This document shows, piece by piece, positions 24,688 to 33,223 of a DNA stretch of 64,000 bases. Every line of letters begins with the position of its first letter. Position 1 is the first letter of the stretch. A model generated the notes under the pieces. The model saw only the letters and a list, made by a program, of their open reading frames with translations. It was not told the DNA's origin and made no database searches. Both the position numbers and the translations under genes were made by a program. This stretch comes from CAYNEI01 sp964396185 (GTDB lineage Archaea > Thermoplasmatota > SW-10-69-26). The stretch covers positions 1-64,000 of the forward strand of contig CAYNEI010000012.1 of the NCBI GenBank assembly GCA_964396185.1, written 5' to 3'.

Positions 24688-27600
24688 ATGGCTCGATCCA
24701 CCCTGTTGGCTGTTCTGGCCACTCTCACCGTGGCCGTCGTCCTGCTCTCGGCAGGAGCTGTCCAGGCCACCGGCCACGAGGACCCCAGCCCACCCCAGCT
24801 AACGGATCCCGAAGGGGATGCCATGGAGGGCCACAGCGACGCCACGGTCAACCAGGCCTCAGGCGCTTGCACGGTCTCCTGGGAGACCAGCGCTGCCTGC
24901 CAGCAGGCCGTCTCCGAGGCTGAACCCCATGCACCCAACGCCGGGGGCGAGCCAGCCCACCCCGCCCTTGACATCCTGTCCGTCACGCTCCAGGAGGATG
25001 CCACCACCCTCAACGTCACCCTCGAGGTTGCCGAACTCGACGGTAACTGGGCGGGCATCCACCGGGAAGGCGAGTTCGGGCCCGAGCCGGCGGGCGTCTT
25101 CGTGGAGTGGTTCAACGATGAGCAAGGCGGTTGCTTCGAGAGCGTCGGGCTCTTCTTCGACGATTTTGAGATGGCCCCGACCCCGGGGATCTACTTCAAC
25201 GCAGAGGACCACTGCGGCCAGGATCCGGTTCCCGAGGAGCCCTGGGAGCAGGCTTGCAACTACTACTGGCTCTGTATGACCGGCACGGAAGTACACACCG
25301 AGCTCGGCTCGCCGGGGTTCATCACGTGGAGCGTGCCCAGAGACACCCTCGTCGCCGGCGAGGCCGGCAGCACCCTGCACGATCTGGAGGCCAACGCAAG
25401 GCGGTACCCGAGCGACGACGTCCACGGCTACGTCGGCTGGTCGGCCGGCTCCCAGGACGTCCACACCGGTGGGTGGGTCGCGACCTCCGGGTACACCGTC
25501 GACGACACCGACCCGGGGTCTGCGTTCACCTTCCAGACGGCCCAGGAACCATGGCCGGATGCCGAGCCCGACGAGCCGCATACCACGGGCAGCCCCTACG
25601 ATGACCCCCGGGGCCAGTTGCTGACGTTCGATGTGGAGGAGACGCCCGAGGAGCTCAGCTTCGTGGCCACCCTGGCCCAGGTCGAGGACACGCTGCCAGA
25701 GCGCGCCGCGCACTTCGTCTGGCTCGGCCTGCCCACGGGCCACGTCATCGAGGTCTCCGTGTACGGGGACCAGGACGACGGCGGCACCTACGAGACATAC
25801 GGGCTCTACTGGGAACCGGGCCCGGATGAGCCCTTCTACCGGCAGGGCCAGTTCATCGTCTTCCCGGTGGAGCTCGAGGTTTCCCCTGGCGAGCCTGGGA
25901 GTATCGCCGTCACCATCGAGCGCAGCCAGCTCCCAGCGATCGAGAGCGGCAGCCTGAGCAACCTCCTGGGCTGGACCGTGGTCCATGACTACCCCTGGAA
26001 CGACGGGGCCAGGGTCGACGAGGCGGAGAGCTCAGCACGCCTCTACTCGCCCTACGTTCGCGGCGGGAACTACAGCGGCACCGGGACCGCCCCGCTCTAC
26101 CGCTTCCTCCACGACACCCCGTCCCAGGTCATGGACACGTTCGCGCGGATCCCGGATGGCACGGGAGACACCGAGGCCCCCGATCCTGCCTTCGACCAGC
26201 AACTTCAGAACCGCTTCGACATCACGTACATCGAGGCACGCGCCCTAGACGAGACCGAAACGCACCTCACAATCGGGATCAGCGATCTCAGCCGGGCCAC
26301 GGTCCCGCGCGGCTACGAGGGCATGTTCTACGGGCTGGCCGTCCAGAGCGGCGAGCGCACCACCATGGTGGGCTACCACAAGGCCGCCGATGCCCCGGCG
26401 GGCGATTTCCTGTGCGCCCCGGACATCACGGTGCTCACCGAGACCCAGCGCGATCCCACCGAGGCCGTGTGGACCCTGATCGAGGGCGTGGTCTCCGCAC
26501 CACCCGGTGCGAGCGGAGGCACGGGAGGTCCGGGGGCCATCACCTTCCACGTCCCCAACGCCTGCTTCAGCGACGAGGTCGTCGACGAAGAGAACGCCGA
26601 TCTCACGTTCGACCGGTTCGCTGCTGGCACCTACGTCGTGCGGAGCGGCTCGGCTGGCCTCACGCAGGGCACGGTCTACGAGGTGGACACCGCCGAGGCA
26701 GATGGCCCGCTCTCCCTGGAGATCCCTGAGGACACCGGGAGCGGCGCCAACGCCAACACCCAAGCCGCGAGCTGGTACGCAGCCCCGTTCGGCGTGGAGT
26801 CGTTCTGGGACATCATGGGGCTTGGCTTCGCGCTGGCCATCGCCACCGGCGGTGCCACCGTCAAGCTCCGGCGCCGCAAGCTCGACAAGGCCGCCCTCGC
26901 AGATGCTAAGGCCAGAGAAGACCGGGACGTCTACAGAGAGGCCCTGGAGCGAGCCGTGGTCGCCGGGGTGGACCCGGCCGACGACACCGTCCTTCGCGCC
27001 CTGCGCAACCGGCTGGGCATCAGCGAGCGCGAGCACGCCCTGCTCGAGCTCGAGGCATGCGCAGCGGCCGGCCGCGGTGTCACAGGCCTCACAGAAGGGG
27101 TCCTCTTCCTGGGCAAGTACCGCATCGAGCGCCAGCTCGGCGAGGGAGGCTTCGCGCGCACCTACCTGGCCCGGGACGAGAAGCTCGCCCGCGACGTCGT
27201 GCTCAAAGTCGCCCGCTGGGACACGCCCAAGGAGATGCAGCGCGCGCTCAGAGAGGCGCGCATCCTCGCACGGGCCGAGCACGCCAACATCGTGCGCGTC
27301 ATCGATGTCGAAGAGGTCGCTGATCTCGGCGTCATCGTGCTCGAGCACGTCCCCGGCGGCTCGCTCGCCGAGCACTTGCAGGACCTCAAGGCCAGCGGCG
27401 ACGGCCACGCCCAGCAGCCAGGATCCATCCCTCTCGCCCAGGCCCTCAAGATCATCGACGACGTGCTCGCCGGTCTCGAGGCCGCCCACGAGGAGGGCAT
27501 CGTGCACCGGGACGTCAAGCCAGCCAACATCCTGCTCACCAGAGACGGCCGAGCCAAGCTGGCCGACTTCGGCATCGCGCGAGCCCAAGACGGAGCAGCA

Positions 27601-27984
27601 GGCGGCGGCGGAGGCACAGGCACCGTCACTGGCGCCACGCTGAGCGGAAGCGGCAGCGGCGAGGCTTCGGGGACAGGAGCAAGCGCGGGTGCAGGTACGC
27701 TGCAGTACATGGCGCCCGAGCAAGCCAGAGGCGAAAGAGCGGATGAGCGCAGCGACATCTACGCCGCAGGCGCGGTGCTCTACGAGATGATCACGGGCTC
27801 CCCGTGCATCCCGCTGGACGGGCTACCGGAGTTCGAGGCTCGCAATGCCGTGGCGGAGATCGCTCCAAGGCTGCCGATCGAGGGCGTGCCGGCCCATGTC
27901 AACGAGCTTCTCGCAGCAGCGCTGGCGAAGGATGCGGACGCGCGGCCGCAGAGTGCGGGCGAGATGCGGGGGATGGTTGGGTAG
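24688..27984 (+). CDS. receptor-like Ser/Thr protein kinase, large exported N-terminal region
   Basis: A 1098-residue protein from ATG 24688. It has a signal peptide (LLAVLATLTVAVVLLSAGA), then about 680 residues of acidic beta-rich extracellular sequence. One membrane helix follows near 706-725 (MGLGFALAIATGGATVKL, then RRRK). The intracellular Hanks-type kinase (about 808-1095) has GEGGFARTYLA (G-loop), VVLKVARW (Lys), IVHRDVKPANILL (catalytic Asp), DFGIA and MAPEQ. The activation segment carries an unusual Gly/Ser/Thr-rich insert of about 40 residues. Outside N-terminus and inside kinase resemble eukaryotic receptors. The upstream FHA protein is a likely partner. Confidence 0.88.
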   Translation: MARSTLLAVLATLTVAVVLLSAGAVQATGHEDPSPPQLTDPEGDAMEGHSDATVNQASGACTVSWETSAACQQAVSEAEPHAPNAGGEPAHPALDILSVTLQEDATTLNVTLEVAELDGNWAGIHREGEFGPEPAGVFVEWFNDEQGGCFESVGLFFDDFEMAPTPGIYFNAEDHCGQDPVPEEPWEQACNYYWLCMTGTEVHTELGSPGFITWSVPRDTLVAGEAGSTLHDLEANARRYPSDDVHGYVGWSAGSQDVHTGGWVATSGYTVDDTDPGSAFTFQTAQEPWPDAEPDEPHTTGSPYDDPRGQLLTFDVEETPEELSFVATLAQVEDTLPERAAHFVWLGLPTGHVIEVSVYGDQDDGGTYETYGLYWEPGPDEPFYRQGQFIVFPVELEVSPGEPGSIAVTIERSQLPAIESGSLSNLLGWTVVHDYPWNDGARVDEAESSARLYSPYVRGGNYSGTGTAPLYRFLHDTPSQVMDTFARIPDGTGDTEAPDPAFDQQLQNRFDITYIEARALDETETHLTIGISDLSRATVPRGYEGMFYGLAVQSGERTTMVGYHKAADAPAGDFLCAPDITVLTETQRDPTEAVWTLIEGVVSAPPGASGGTGGPGAITFHVPNACFSDEVVDEENADLTFDRFAAGTYVVRSGSAGLTQGTVYEVDTAEADGPLSLEIPEDTGSGANANTQAASWYAAPFGVESFWDIMGLGFALAIATGGATVKLRRRKLDKAALADAKAREDRDVYREALERAVVAGVDPADDTVLRALRNRLGISEREHALLELEACAAAGRGVTGLTEGVLFLGKYRIERQLGEGGFARTYLARDEKLARDVVLKVARWDTPKEMQRALREARILARAEHANIVRVIDVEEVADLGVIVLEHVPGGSLAEHLQDLKASGDGHAQQPGSIPLAQALKIIDDVLAGLEAAHEEGIVHRDVKPANILLTRDGRAKLADFGIARAQDGAAGGGGGTGTVTGATLSGSGSGEASGTGASAGAGTLQYMAPEQARGERADERSDIYAAGAVLYEMITGSPCIPLDGLPEFEARNAVAEIAPRLPIEGVPAHVNELLAAALAKDADARPQSAGEMRGMVG

Positions 27985-27995
27985 GATCACGGAGG

Positions 27996-28697
27996 TTATC
28001 TTGGCGGGATGTTCTCGGAGAAGAACTTCTCGCAGAATAGGGGGCGGAGGTACCAGGTCCGCGGCCGCGTCTTCACGTCTATGCCCTGGAAGCTGAACTC
28101 CTTCCAGGCATTCCCGTAGTACTGGGTCTTGGCGAATAGGCGCCGTGGCTCGCCTCGGGGCATCAAGCCCGCGAGGTCGTCCGGGGTGGAGCCCGGTAGT
28201 GATTGGATGCGCGCTCTTGCCTCGGTCTGATAGGACTCGAAGTCATCACGCAAACCTCTCAGTGCCTCGGCTGAAGGCATCCAGATGAACGGGCTCCTCA
28301 AGAACCAGCTATCCATGTTGGTATCGTCTATCTTGTAAATGGGTGCGAACAAAATCGACCTTAGCCTGTGGAAGACGGTAGATTCGAAGAAGCCCTGTTC
28401 GAGGTCATCAGGGAATCGAACGACCGTCAGCCGGACATCTTGGTGCGGCCTATACTGGTGTTGTCCAACGCGGTCGGACCGGTGTCCGATTTGCACAGCC
28501 TTGATTTCGACACCGAACTCGCTCCAATCTGCGCTTTCGGGGCTTGGGTGCTCTCCGAGGATGGCGCGCTCGATTAGCTTGCCTAGAGTCCCGGTGTCGC
28601 GGGGGTTTAGCTTGAAGCCTAGGGACTCGGCTAGCTCCGGTATAGGTGTCCCCTGAAGCTCATTGGCTCGATACAAGAGTTCGCTGAATGAATGCAT
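27996..28697 (-). CDS. MutH/Sau3AI-like restriction endonuclease subunit
   Basis: A 233-residue nuclease-fold protein. DWSEFGVEIKAVQIG holds the D-x6-E-x-K catalytic triad of the MutH/Sau3AI family at about residues 58-67. LLYRANELQGTPIPELAE upstream matches the MutH N-terminal helices. RSPFIWMPSAEAL and the aromatic C-terminus recur in the neighbouring paralog at 28771. Family members cut at GATC or related sites. It is convergent with the kinase gene (11 bases apart) and lies 73 bp downstream of the paralog, next to a C5 methyltransferase, so it is the restriction part of a type II system. Confidence 0.82.
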   Translation of the reverse strand: MHSFSELLYRANELQGTPIPELAESLGFKLNPRDTGTLGKLIERAILGEHPSPESADWSEFGVEIKAVQIGHRSDRVGQHQYRPHQDVRLTVVRFPDDLEQGFFESTVFHRLRSILFAPIYKIDDTNMDSWFLRSPFIWMPSAEALRGLRDDFESYQTEARARIQSLPGSTPDDLAGLMPRGEPRRLFAKTQYYGNAWKEFSFQGIDVKTRPRTWYLRPLFCEKFFSENIPPR

Positions 28698-28770
28698 CGG
28701 TAGTCGATCGGGGTTTGGGTGCCGCTGGCTTCTTCTTTATCCTGCTGTGGTGGTGAGAAGATGGGTGCGT

Positions 28771-29304
28771 TCAGAGTACGAGGTAGCTCACGTTCTCCCG
28801 GAGCACAACCTCAGTGAAATCCTTCCGCAGCATCCACGCTCGCCGCTTCCCCTCTACGGTCCGTCCGTTTACCTCGTACGTCATCGTATCCGAGCTATCC
28901 CGGCCAGCCGTGTTTGGCAAGAGATGTTCGCCCTGCCCCTTAGGAGGCCTTGCACCTGAGACCTCGTCGATTCGCCCCTCCATAATCAAGGCGCGCACGG
29001 CATCGTAGTCAGTCTTCAACTGCTTGAGGGCATCCAAGGATGGCATCCAGATGAACGGGGAGCGGATGTACCACTCATCGGGCTTGTCCTTGTCGTTCTT
29101 GACGATTGGGACGAACAGGATGTTCCGGAGCTTGTGGTACACGCGGGAGTTCTCGAACTCGTTCTCCGCGACATCCTGGAAGTTGAGCATCGTGATCTTG
29201 GTGTGCTCGTGGGGCCGGAGGTCGCGCCGTCCCCCGATCGGGATGGATTTGATCTCCACGCCGATGTCCGTGAGGTCCGCTTCAGGCCGGCTATCCGGGC
29301 TCAT
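28771..29304 (-). CDS. second MutH/Sau3AI-like endonuclease subunit, frameshifted near N-terminus
   Basis: This 177-residue frame from ATG 29304 is a paralog of 27996-28697. It carries EADLTDIGVEIKSIPIG with the same D-x6-E-x-K triad, plus FHRL/YHKL and RSPFIWMPSLDAL blocks. The family's N-terminal helices are missing from this frame, but they can be read upstream (see 29305-29461), so the gene is longer than the intact ORF. R.Sau3AI fuses two MutH-like domains in one chain, the second catalytically dead. Here two separate genes both keep the triad. Confidence 0.78.
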   Translation of the reverse strand: MSPDSRPEADLTDIGVEIKSIPIGGRRDLRPHEHTKITMLNFQDVAENEFENSRVYHKLRNILFVPIVKNDKDKPDEWYIRSPFIWMPSLDALKQLKTDYDAVRALIMEGRIDEVSGARPPKGQGEHLLPNTAGRDSSDTMTYEVNGRTVEGKRRAWMLRKDFTEVVLRENVSYLVL

Positions 29305-29461
29305 ACCAAGAGCAGCCTCGACGATGTGGCCCGTCAGCCACTTGTTCCGGTGGGCCTCATCGTACCACTCGAGCTCGTGGGCCGCGGCAAGCTCATAGAA
29401 TGGAACCCCCTGGACTGCGGTGAGTCTGTCGAGCAGGGACTTGAAGGTCTTCAGCCGTCAC
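29305..29461 (-). other. displaced 5' end of the second MutH-like gene
   Basis: Directly upstream of ATG 29304 and in frame with it, codons read SLLDRLTAVQGVPFYELAAA, then HRNKWLTGHIVEAALG, which are clear MutH N-terminal helices. No ATG, GTG or TTG starts that frame before an in-frame stop. In the adjacent frame, GTG 29461 reads VTAEDLQ. Dropping one base near 29445 would join VTAEDL to KSLLDRL. So there is either a sequencing or assembly error, a real frameshift, or a non-standard CTG start. Confidence 0.6.
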
Positions 29462-29563
29462 ACCCACGTTCGCAAGGCGGCCCAGTACCAAACACTTTCG
29501 GCATCCCCCCTTGGACCCTTTCTTCTGCAGCCGACGTTTCATGTGGATCCGGAGAATCCAGAT

Positions 29564-30844
29564 ATGGAGACGGATACTACCCGAACCGAGCGGAGTGGGA
29601 TGGGCCTCCAAGTCATCGAGTTGTTCGCAGGAGTGGGCGGGTTCCGCCTTGGCCTTGAAGACGCAGGCCACGAGGTCATCTGGTCGAACCAATGGGAGCC
29701 TAAGATACAGGCGCAGCATGCGTCCAACTGCTACGTCGAGCAGTTCGGTTCGGACGGTCACACCAACGACGACATCGCCAAGATCAATGTGGACGAGATC
29801 CCAGATCACGACATACTGACCGGTGGGTTCCCCTGCCAGGACTACTCCGTCGCAGCGACCCTGGACAAATCCATGGGCCTTCGCGGCGAGAAGGGGGTGC
29901 TCTGGTGGCACATCGACCGAATCCTCCGAGCCAAGCGCCCCCCGTTCGTCCTCCTCGAGAACGTGAACCGCCTCCTGCGCTCACCCGCGGATCAACGCGG
30001 CCGCGATTTCGGCGTCCTTCTCAAGTGCATGCAGGAGATGGGCTACCGTGTCGAATGGCGGGTGCTCAACGCCGCACATTACGGCTACCCGACCAAGCGG
30101 CGGCGCGTGTTCATCTTCGGTGCCCACGAGTCCACCGAGTGGGGCCAGCGGATGGCCGATCAGGCAGCGGACCCAGGGTACCTCGCCCGAGACGGGTTCT
30201 TCGCTCAGCGGTTCCCTGTCCTCGAGCAGCAGGTGCGGTTCGACGGCGAGAAGGACCCCGATACCGAGCTTCCTCCGAACGTCCCCGAGACGAGCGACAC
30301 CTTCGCCTTCCACTTCCGCAAGGCTGGCGTCATGGCTGAGGGTAACGTCTGGACGCGCCGCATCGATCCGAAACGCTCACCGATCGCAGCGCTCCAGTCG
30401 GTTCTCGAGTCGGGTGTCCCGGACAAGTACTACGTGCCCAAGCACAAGATGGAGAAATGGGAGTACCATAAGGGCGCCAAGAAGGAGAAGCGCGTCACGG
30501 ACGAGGGGTACGAGTACGAATACTCGGAGGGAGGGATGCACTTCCCCGACCCCCTAGATCAGCCAGCCCGAACCATCCTCACCTCCGAGGGCGGGACGAC
30601 CGGCAGCCGATCGAAGCACATCATCGAGGACCCGGAGACCGGCAAGCTGCGCGTGCTCACGCCGCTGGAGTGCGAGCGGATCATGGGGTTCCCCGACAAC
30701 TGGACCGCAGGGATGCCCGAGAACTGGCGCTACTTCTGCATGGGCAACGCGTTGGTCGTGGGCCTCGTCAAGGAGATGGGGCATACGCTCGCCGAGACCG
30801 TGCAGGAGCCAGAGCAACCCGTGGCCACCGAGGTCTCAGCCTAG
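29564..30844 (+). CDS. DNA cytosine-C5 methyltransferase
   Basis: A 426-residue m5C methyltransferase with all core motifs: I VIELFAGVGGFRLGLEDAG, IV TGGFPCQDYS (catalytic Cys), VI ENVNRLL, VIII TKRRRVFIFG, IX ARTILTSEGG and X GNALVVGLVKEM. The C-terminal block with YSEGGMHFPDP and TPLECERIMGFPDNWT resembles the Sau3AI-type enzymes. It lies divergent to two MutH/Sau3AI-like nucleases and protects DNA from them. Start ATG 29564 is preferred; ATG 29600 (MGLQVIELFAG), with an ATACTA box 26 nt upstream, is an equally good choice. Confidence 0.9.
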   Translation: METDTTRTERSGMGLQVIELFAGVGGFRLGLEDAGHEVIWSNQWEPKIQAQHASNCYVEQFGSDGHTNDDIAKINVDEIPDHDILTGGFPCQDYSVAATLDKSMGLRGEKGVLWWHIDRILRAKRPPFVLLENVNRLLRSPADQRGRDFGVLLKCMQEMGYRVEWRVLNAAHYGYPTKRRRVFIFGAHESTEWGQRMADQAADPGYLARDGFFAQRFPVLEQQVRFDGEKDPDTELPPNVPETSDTFAFHFRKAGVMAEGNVWTRRIDPKRSPIAALQSVLESGVPDKYYVPKHKMEKWEYHKGAKKEKRVTDEGYEYEYSEGGMHFPDPLDQPARTILTSEGGTTGSRSKHIIEDPETGKLRVLTPLECERIMGFPDNWTAGMPENWRYFCMGNALVVGLVKEMGHTLAETVQEPEQPVATEVSA

Positions 30845-31093
30845 GACTCCTTCGATCCGCGCTACTCGCTCATCGAGGCGCTGGACGCGTGACTGGACCT
30901 GACGGAGTCGGACGTACCGTCGAGCCGCGAGCCATTCGCCTAGATCGAGCTGGCCAGCCTTCGAAGCGCACACCGGGTCATGCTCCTCCGTGTATGGGAG
31001 TCCCTTCGTCACCACTCGTCCACAGTCGGGACATGCAGTCTTGCCGGCTCGCTCGAAGCGCTTAATCTCCTCTGGGATACCATCGTCGAACAT
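30836..31093 (-). CDS. small zinc-finger and coiled-coil protein in RM island
   Basis: An 85-residue protein from ATG 31093. The middle shows TACPDCGRVVTKG with a further Cys in DPVCASKAG. The C-terminal 35 residues are an Arg-rich amphipathic helix (RLRQVQSRVQRLDERVARIE) that could form a coiled coil. Its last codons overlap the 3' end of the methyltransferase on the other strand by 9 bp. It sits between the methyltransferase and the glycosylase. It could be a control or DNA-binding protein, but only position suggests this. Confidence 0.58.
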   Translation of the reverse strand: MFDDGIPEEIKRFERAGKTACPDCGRVVTKGLPYTEEHDPVCASKAGQLDLGEWLAARRYVRLRQVQSRVQRLDERVARIEGVLG

Positions 31094-31200
31094 AGAGCAT
31101 ACACCACCCTCGGGATCTTAGGGGCTTCCGTGGGGCAGCCGGAACTTCCACCCGGCGATGACTTGATTGCACGTGGGAGGCTCATACGCGTTGAGCGCCA

Positions 31201-31854
31201 GTGGCACTGAAGGGGGATCGAGCTCGCTTCCGCGAGGATCTGCTCGCCTGGAGCCAGGACAACCTCCGCGAGTTCCCCTGGCGCGAGGCCGAGGCGTCCC
31301 CCTACGAGATCCTCATCGCCGAGATGTTCCTCAACGTTACCCGGACCGAGGTTATGGAGAAGGTCTACCCTGCGTTCGTCCAACGCTACCCGACATTCCA
31401 TGCGCTTCGTTCGGCCGACCGCGAGGAGCTCATCGAGGTTATCCGCCCCATCGGCCTCTACAACACACGCGCAGATGCGCTGCTCGAGATCGCCGAAACC
31501 CTCGCTGGTGAACCGTTCCCCCGGACGAAGGAGGAGCTACTTGAGCTCCCTCGCGTGGGGGAGTACGTCGCGAGCGCGGTCACGTGCATGGCTTTCGGGG
31601 ACGATGAAGCCATGATGGACCGCAACGTCGCACGGGTCTACTCGCGTGTCTTCGATAAGAAGTTCAGCCAGGATGCTCCCGGAGCCGAAGCGTGGGAGTT
31701 CGCCCACGAGATGATCCCCTCAGGAGACGCGGCGCGCTACAACCTCGCGCTCATCGACTTCGCCTCGATCCGCTGCACAGCGCCGACGCCCAAGTGCGAT
31801 GGATGCTTCGCTGCGGAGTACTGTCGGTACAACCAGCGGATAGATGACGGGTAA
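31201..31854 (+). CDS. HhH-GPD mismatch glycosylase, T:G (Mig/TDG-like) type, 4Fe-4S
   Basis: A 217-residue MutY/Nth-superfamily glycosylase from GTG 31201. The helix-hairpin-helix is ELPRVGEYVASAVTC. The residue aligned with Nth Lys120 is Tyr, the hallmark of the Mig.Mth-type T:G mismatch glycosylase. The catalytic Asp lies in AMMDRNVARVY. The cluster motif CTAPTPKCDGCFAAEYC has C-x6-C-x2-C-x5-C spacing. These enzymes remove thymine formed by deamination of 5-methylcytosine and are known beside m5C restriction-modification systems. The neighbouring C5 methyltransferase fits exactly. Confidence 0.87.
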   Translation: MALKGDRARFREDLLAWSQDNLREFPWREAEASPYEILIAEMFLNVTRTEVMEKVYPAFVQRYPTFHALRSADREELIEVIRPIGLYNTRADALLEIAETLAGEPFPRTKEELLELPRVGEYVASAVTCMAFGDDEAMMDRNVARVYSRVFDKKFSQDAPGAEAWEFAHEMIPSGDAARYNLALIDFASIRCTAPTPKCDGCFAAEYCRYNQRIDDG

Positions 31855-31912
31855 CCGGGGCCCTAGACGGGGGAGCCACGTTCACGGGAAACGGCCCCGC
31901 GTCGTCGTCGGT

Positions 31913-32068
31913 TCAGTGGTCCCAGGTGCTGCCATCGCAGTGCTCGCAGACGCTCCCGTCGGGCTCTTTCCCCTGACCCTCGCAGGCCGGGCAGGGATCC
32001 GGGTGCCAGCCCGGTCCATGCGCCACGCCGCACCCGGGGCATACGTCGTAATCGTCCTCTTGACACAT
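31913..32068 (-). CDS. 51-residue triple-CxxC zinc miniprotein, DnaJ-finger-like
   Basis: A short minus-strand frame from ATG 32068 to TGA 31915-31913 encodes 51 residues with three CxxC knuckles: DVCPGCGVAHG, DPCPACEGQG and SVCEHCDGST. The CxxCxGxG flavour resembles the cysteine-rich zinc finger of DnaJ. It is the main signal in the 479 bases between the glycosylase and the DJ-1 gene. The rest of that interval (32070-32333) includes a GC-rich inverted repeat near 32174 and nothing else I can support. Confidence 0.6.
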   Translation of the reverse strand: MCQEDDYDVCPGCGVAHGPGWHPDPCPACEGQGKEPDGSVCEHCDGSTWDH

Positions 32069-32333
32069 GGCTTCAAGAAGCGCAGCGGAGGCAAAAGGGT
32101 GGCCCCGGGATAACCGGAAGTTCCGCTGCGCCGGGACTAGGGCCTGGGACGCCGCGTGACCGGCGATGGCCTACCGGCGGAGGGCCGGCGGGCTCGTAGA
32201 TAGCCTTTGGGTGCCGAGTCCACATGCCTAGCTGTCCGCATGGCTGCGCGCGACGTCCTCGTCCCACCTATGAACCCAGCCCCAACCCATTTCTACATGG
32301 CCCCTCGAATCTGGGCTTGGAGAGAGCTCCCTC

Positions 32334-33047
32334 ATGCCTGCCCAAACCCCTCACGTCCTCGTCGTCTGCACGAGCCACGACCGCATCGATGCCAAGGAGC
32401 GCACGGGCGTCTGGTTCGAGGAGTTCGCGGCTCCATACGAGCTGATGCGTGCAGAGGGCATCGAGGTGACCGTGGCCTCTCCCTCAGGGGGGGCTGTCCC
32501 CATCGATCCCCGCAGTGCTCCCGACGAGCGCCTTGCCCCTCCGGAGCAGGAGGCCATGGATCGCCTCGAGGAGAGCGTGCGCTTGGACGAGCTGGACCTG
32601 TCCCGGTTCGATGCTGTCTATTTCCCCGGCGGGCACGGGGCCATGTACGATCTGGCCACGCCTGCCGTGGGGCGGGTCGTGGAGGCCTTCGCCCAGGCCG
32701 CCAAGCCCATCGCTGCCGTGTGCCACGGACCGGCCGCGTTTGTTGAGGCCAAGCGCGCCGGCGACGGCGAGGCGCTCATCAAGGACCGCAAGATCTCAGC
32801 CTTCACCAACGACGAGGAGACCGAGGTCGGCCTGGCCGACCGGATGCCCTTCCTGCTCGAGACCCGACTCCACGAGCTCGGGGCCGAGGTGGTGTCTGGG
32901 GAGCCATTCCGCGCGCACACCGTGCGCGACGGGCTGCTGATCACGGGCCAGAACCCCGCCTCGAGCGAGGAGATCGCCAAGTTGCTCGTGTCGGAGTTGG
33001 TCCCTAGGCAGAGGAGCGGTCGGGTGACTCCACCAGGGAGTACGTAA
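32334..33047 (+). CDS. DJ-1/PfpI family protein, Hsp31-like
   Basis: A 237-residue class I glutamine amidotransferase-like protein. The nucleophile elbow is AAVCHGPAAFVEA with the reactive Cys at about 129, and the acidic cap residue lies in AVYFPGGHGAMYDL. Length and the extended N-terminal part (TGVWFEEFAAPYELMR) place it with the Hsp31/YhbO-type members such as type 1 glyoxalase/chaperone proteins, which act on methylglyoxal or stress-damaged proteins. Start at ATG 32334 gives the typical first beta strand HVLVVCTSHD. Confidence 0.86.
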   Translation: MPAQTPHVLVVCTSHDRIDAKERTGVWFEEFAAPYELMRAEGIEVTVASPSGGAVPIDPRSAPDERLAPPEQEAMDRLEESVRLDELDLSRFDAVYFPGGHGAMYDLATPAVGRVVEAFAQAAKPIAAVCHGPAAFVEAKRAGDGEALIKDRKISAFTNDEETEVGLADRMPFLLETRLHELGAEVVSGEPFRAHTVRDGLLITGQNPASSEEIAKLLVSELVPRQRSGRVTPPGST

Positions 33048-33223
33048 GCAAGATCACCCCCGATCCTGGATCTCCTCGGTCAGGATTCGCTCATCCGTCT
33101 CGAACCGAACTCCTCGGCGCTGCATCACTGGGGGTGTTGTGGAACTTCTCGCTGGTGGTGTTAGTCCGGGTTGGGCGTGCGAGCCGGACATCCGTCAAGT
33201 AGCTGGAGCCCCCACGCAGGCCC

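Noticed and set aside
32224..32445. frame beginning MPSCPHGCARR upstream of the DJ-1 gene
   Set aside because: Only one Cys pair at the start; the rest is Pro/Arg-rich and overlaps the conserved DJ-1 coding sequence.
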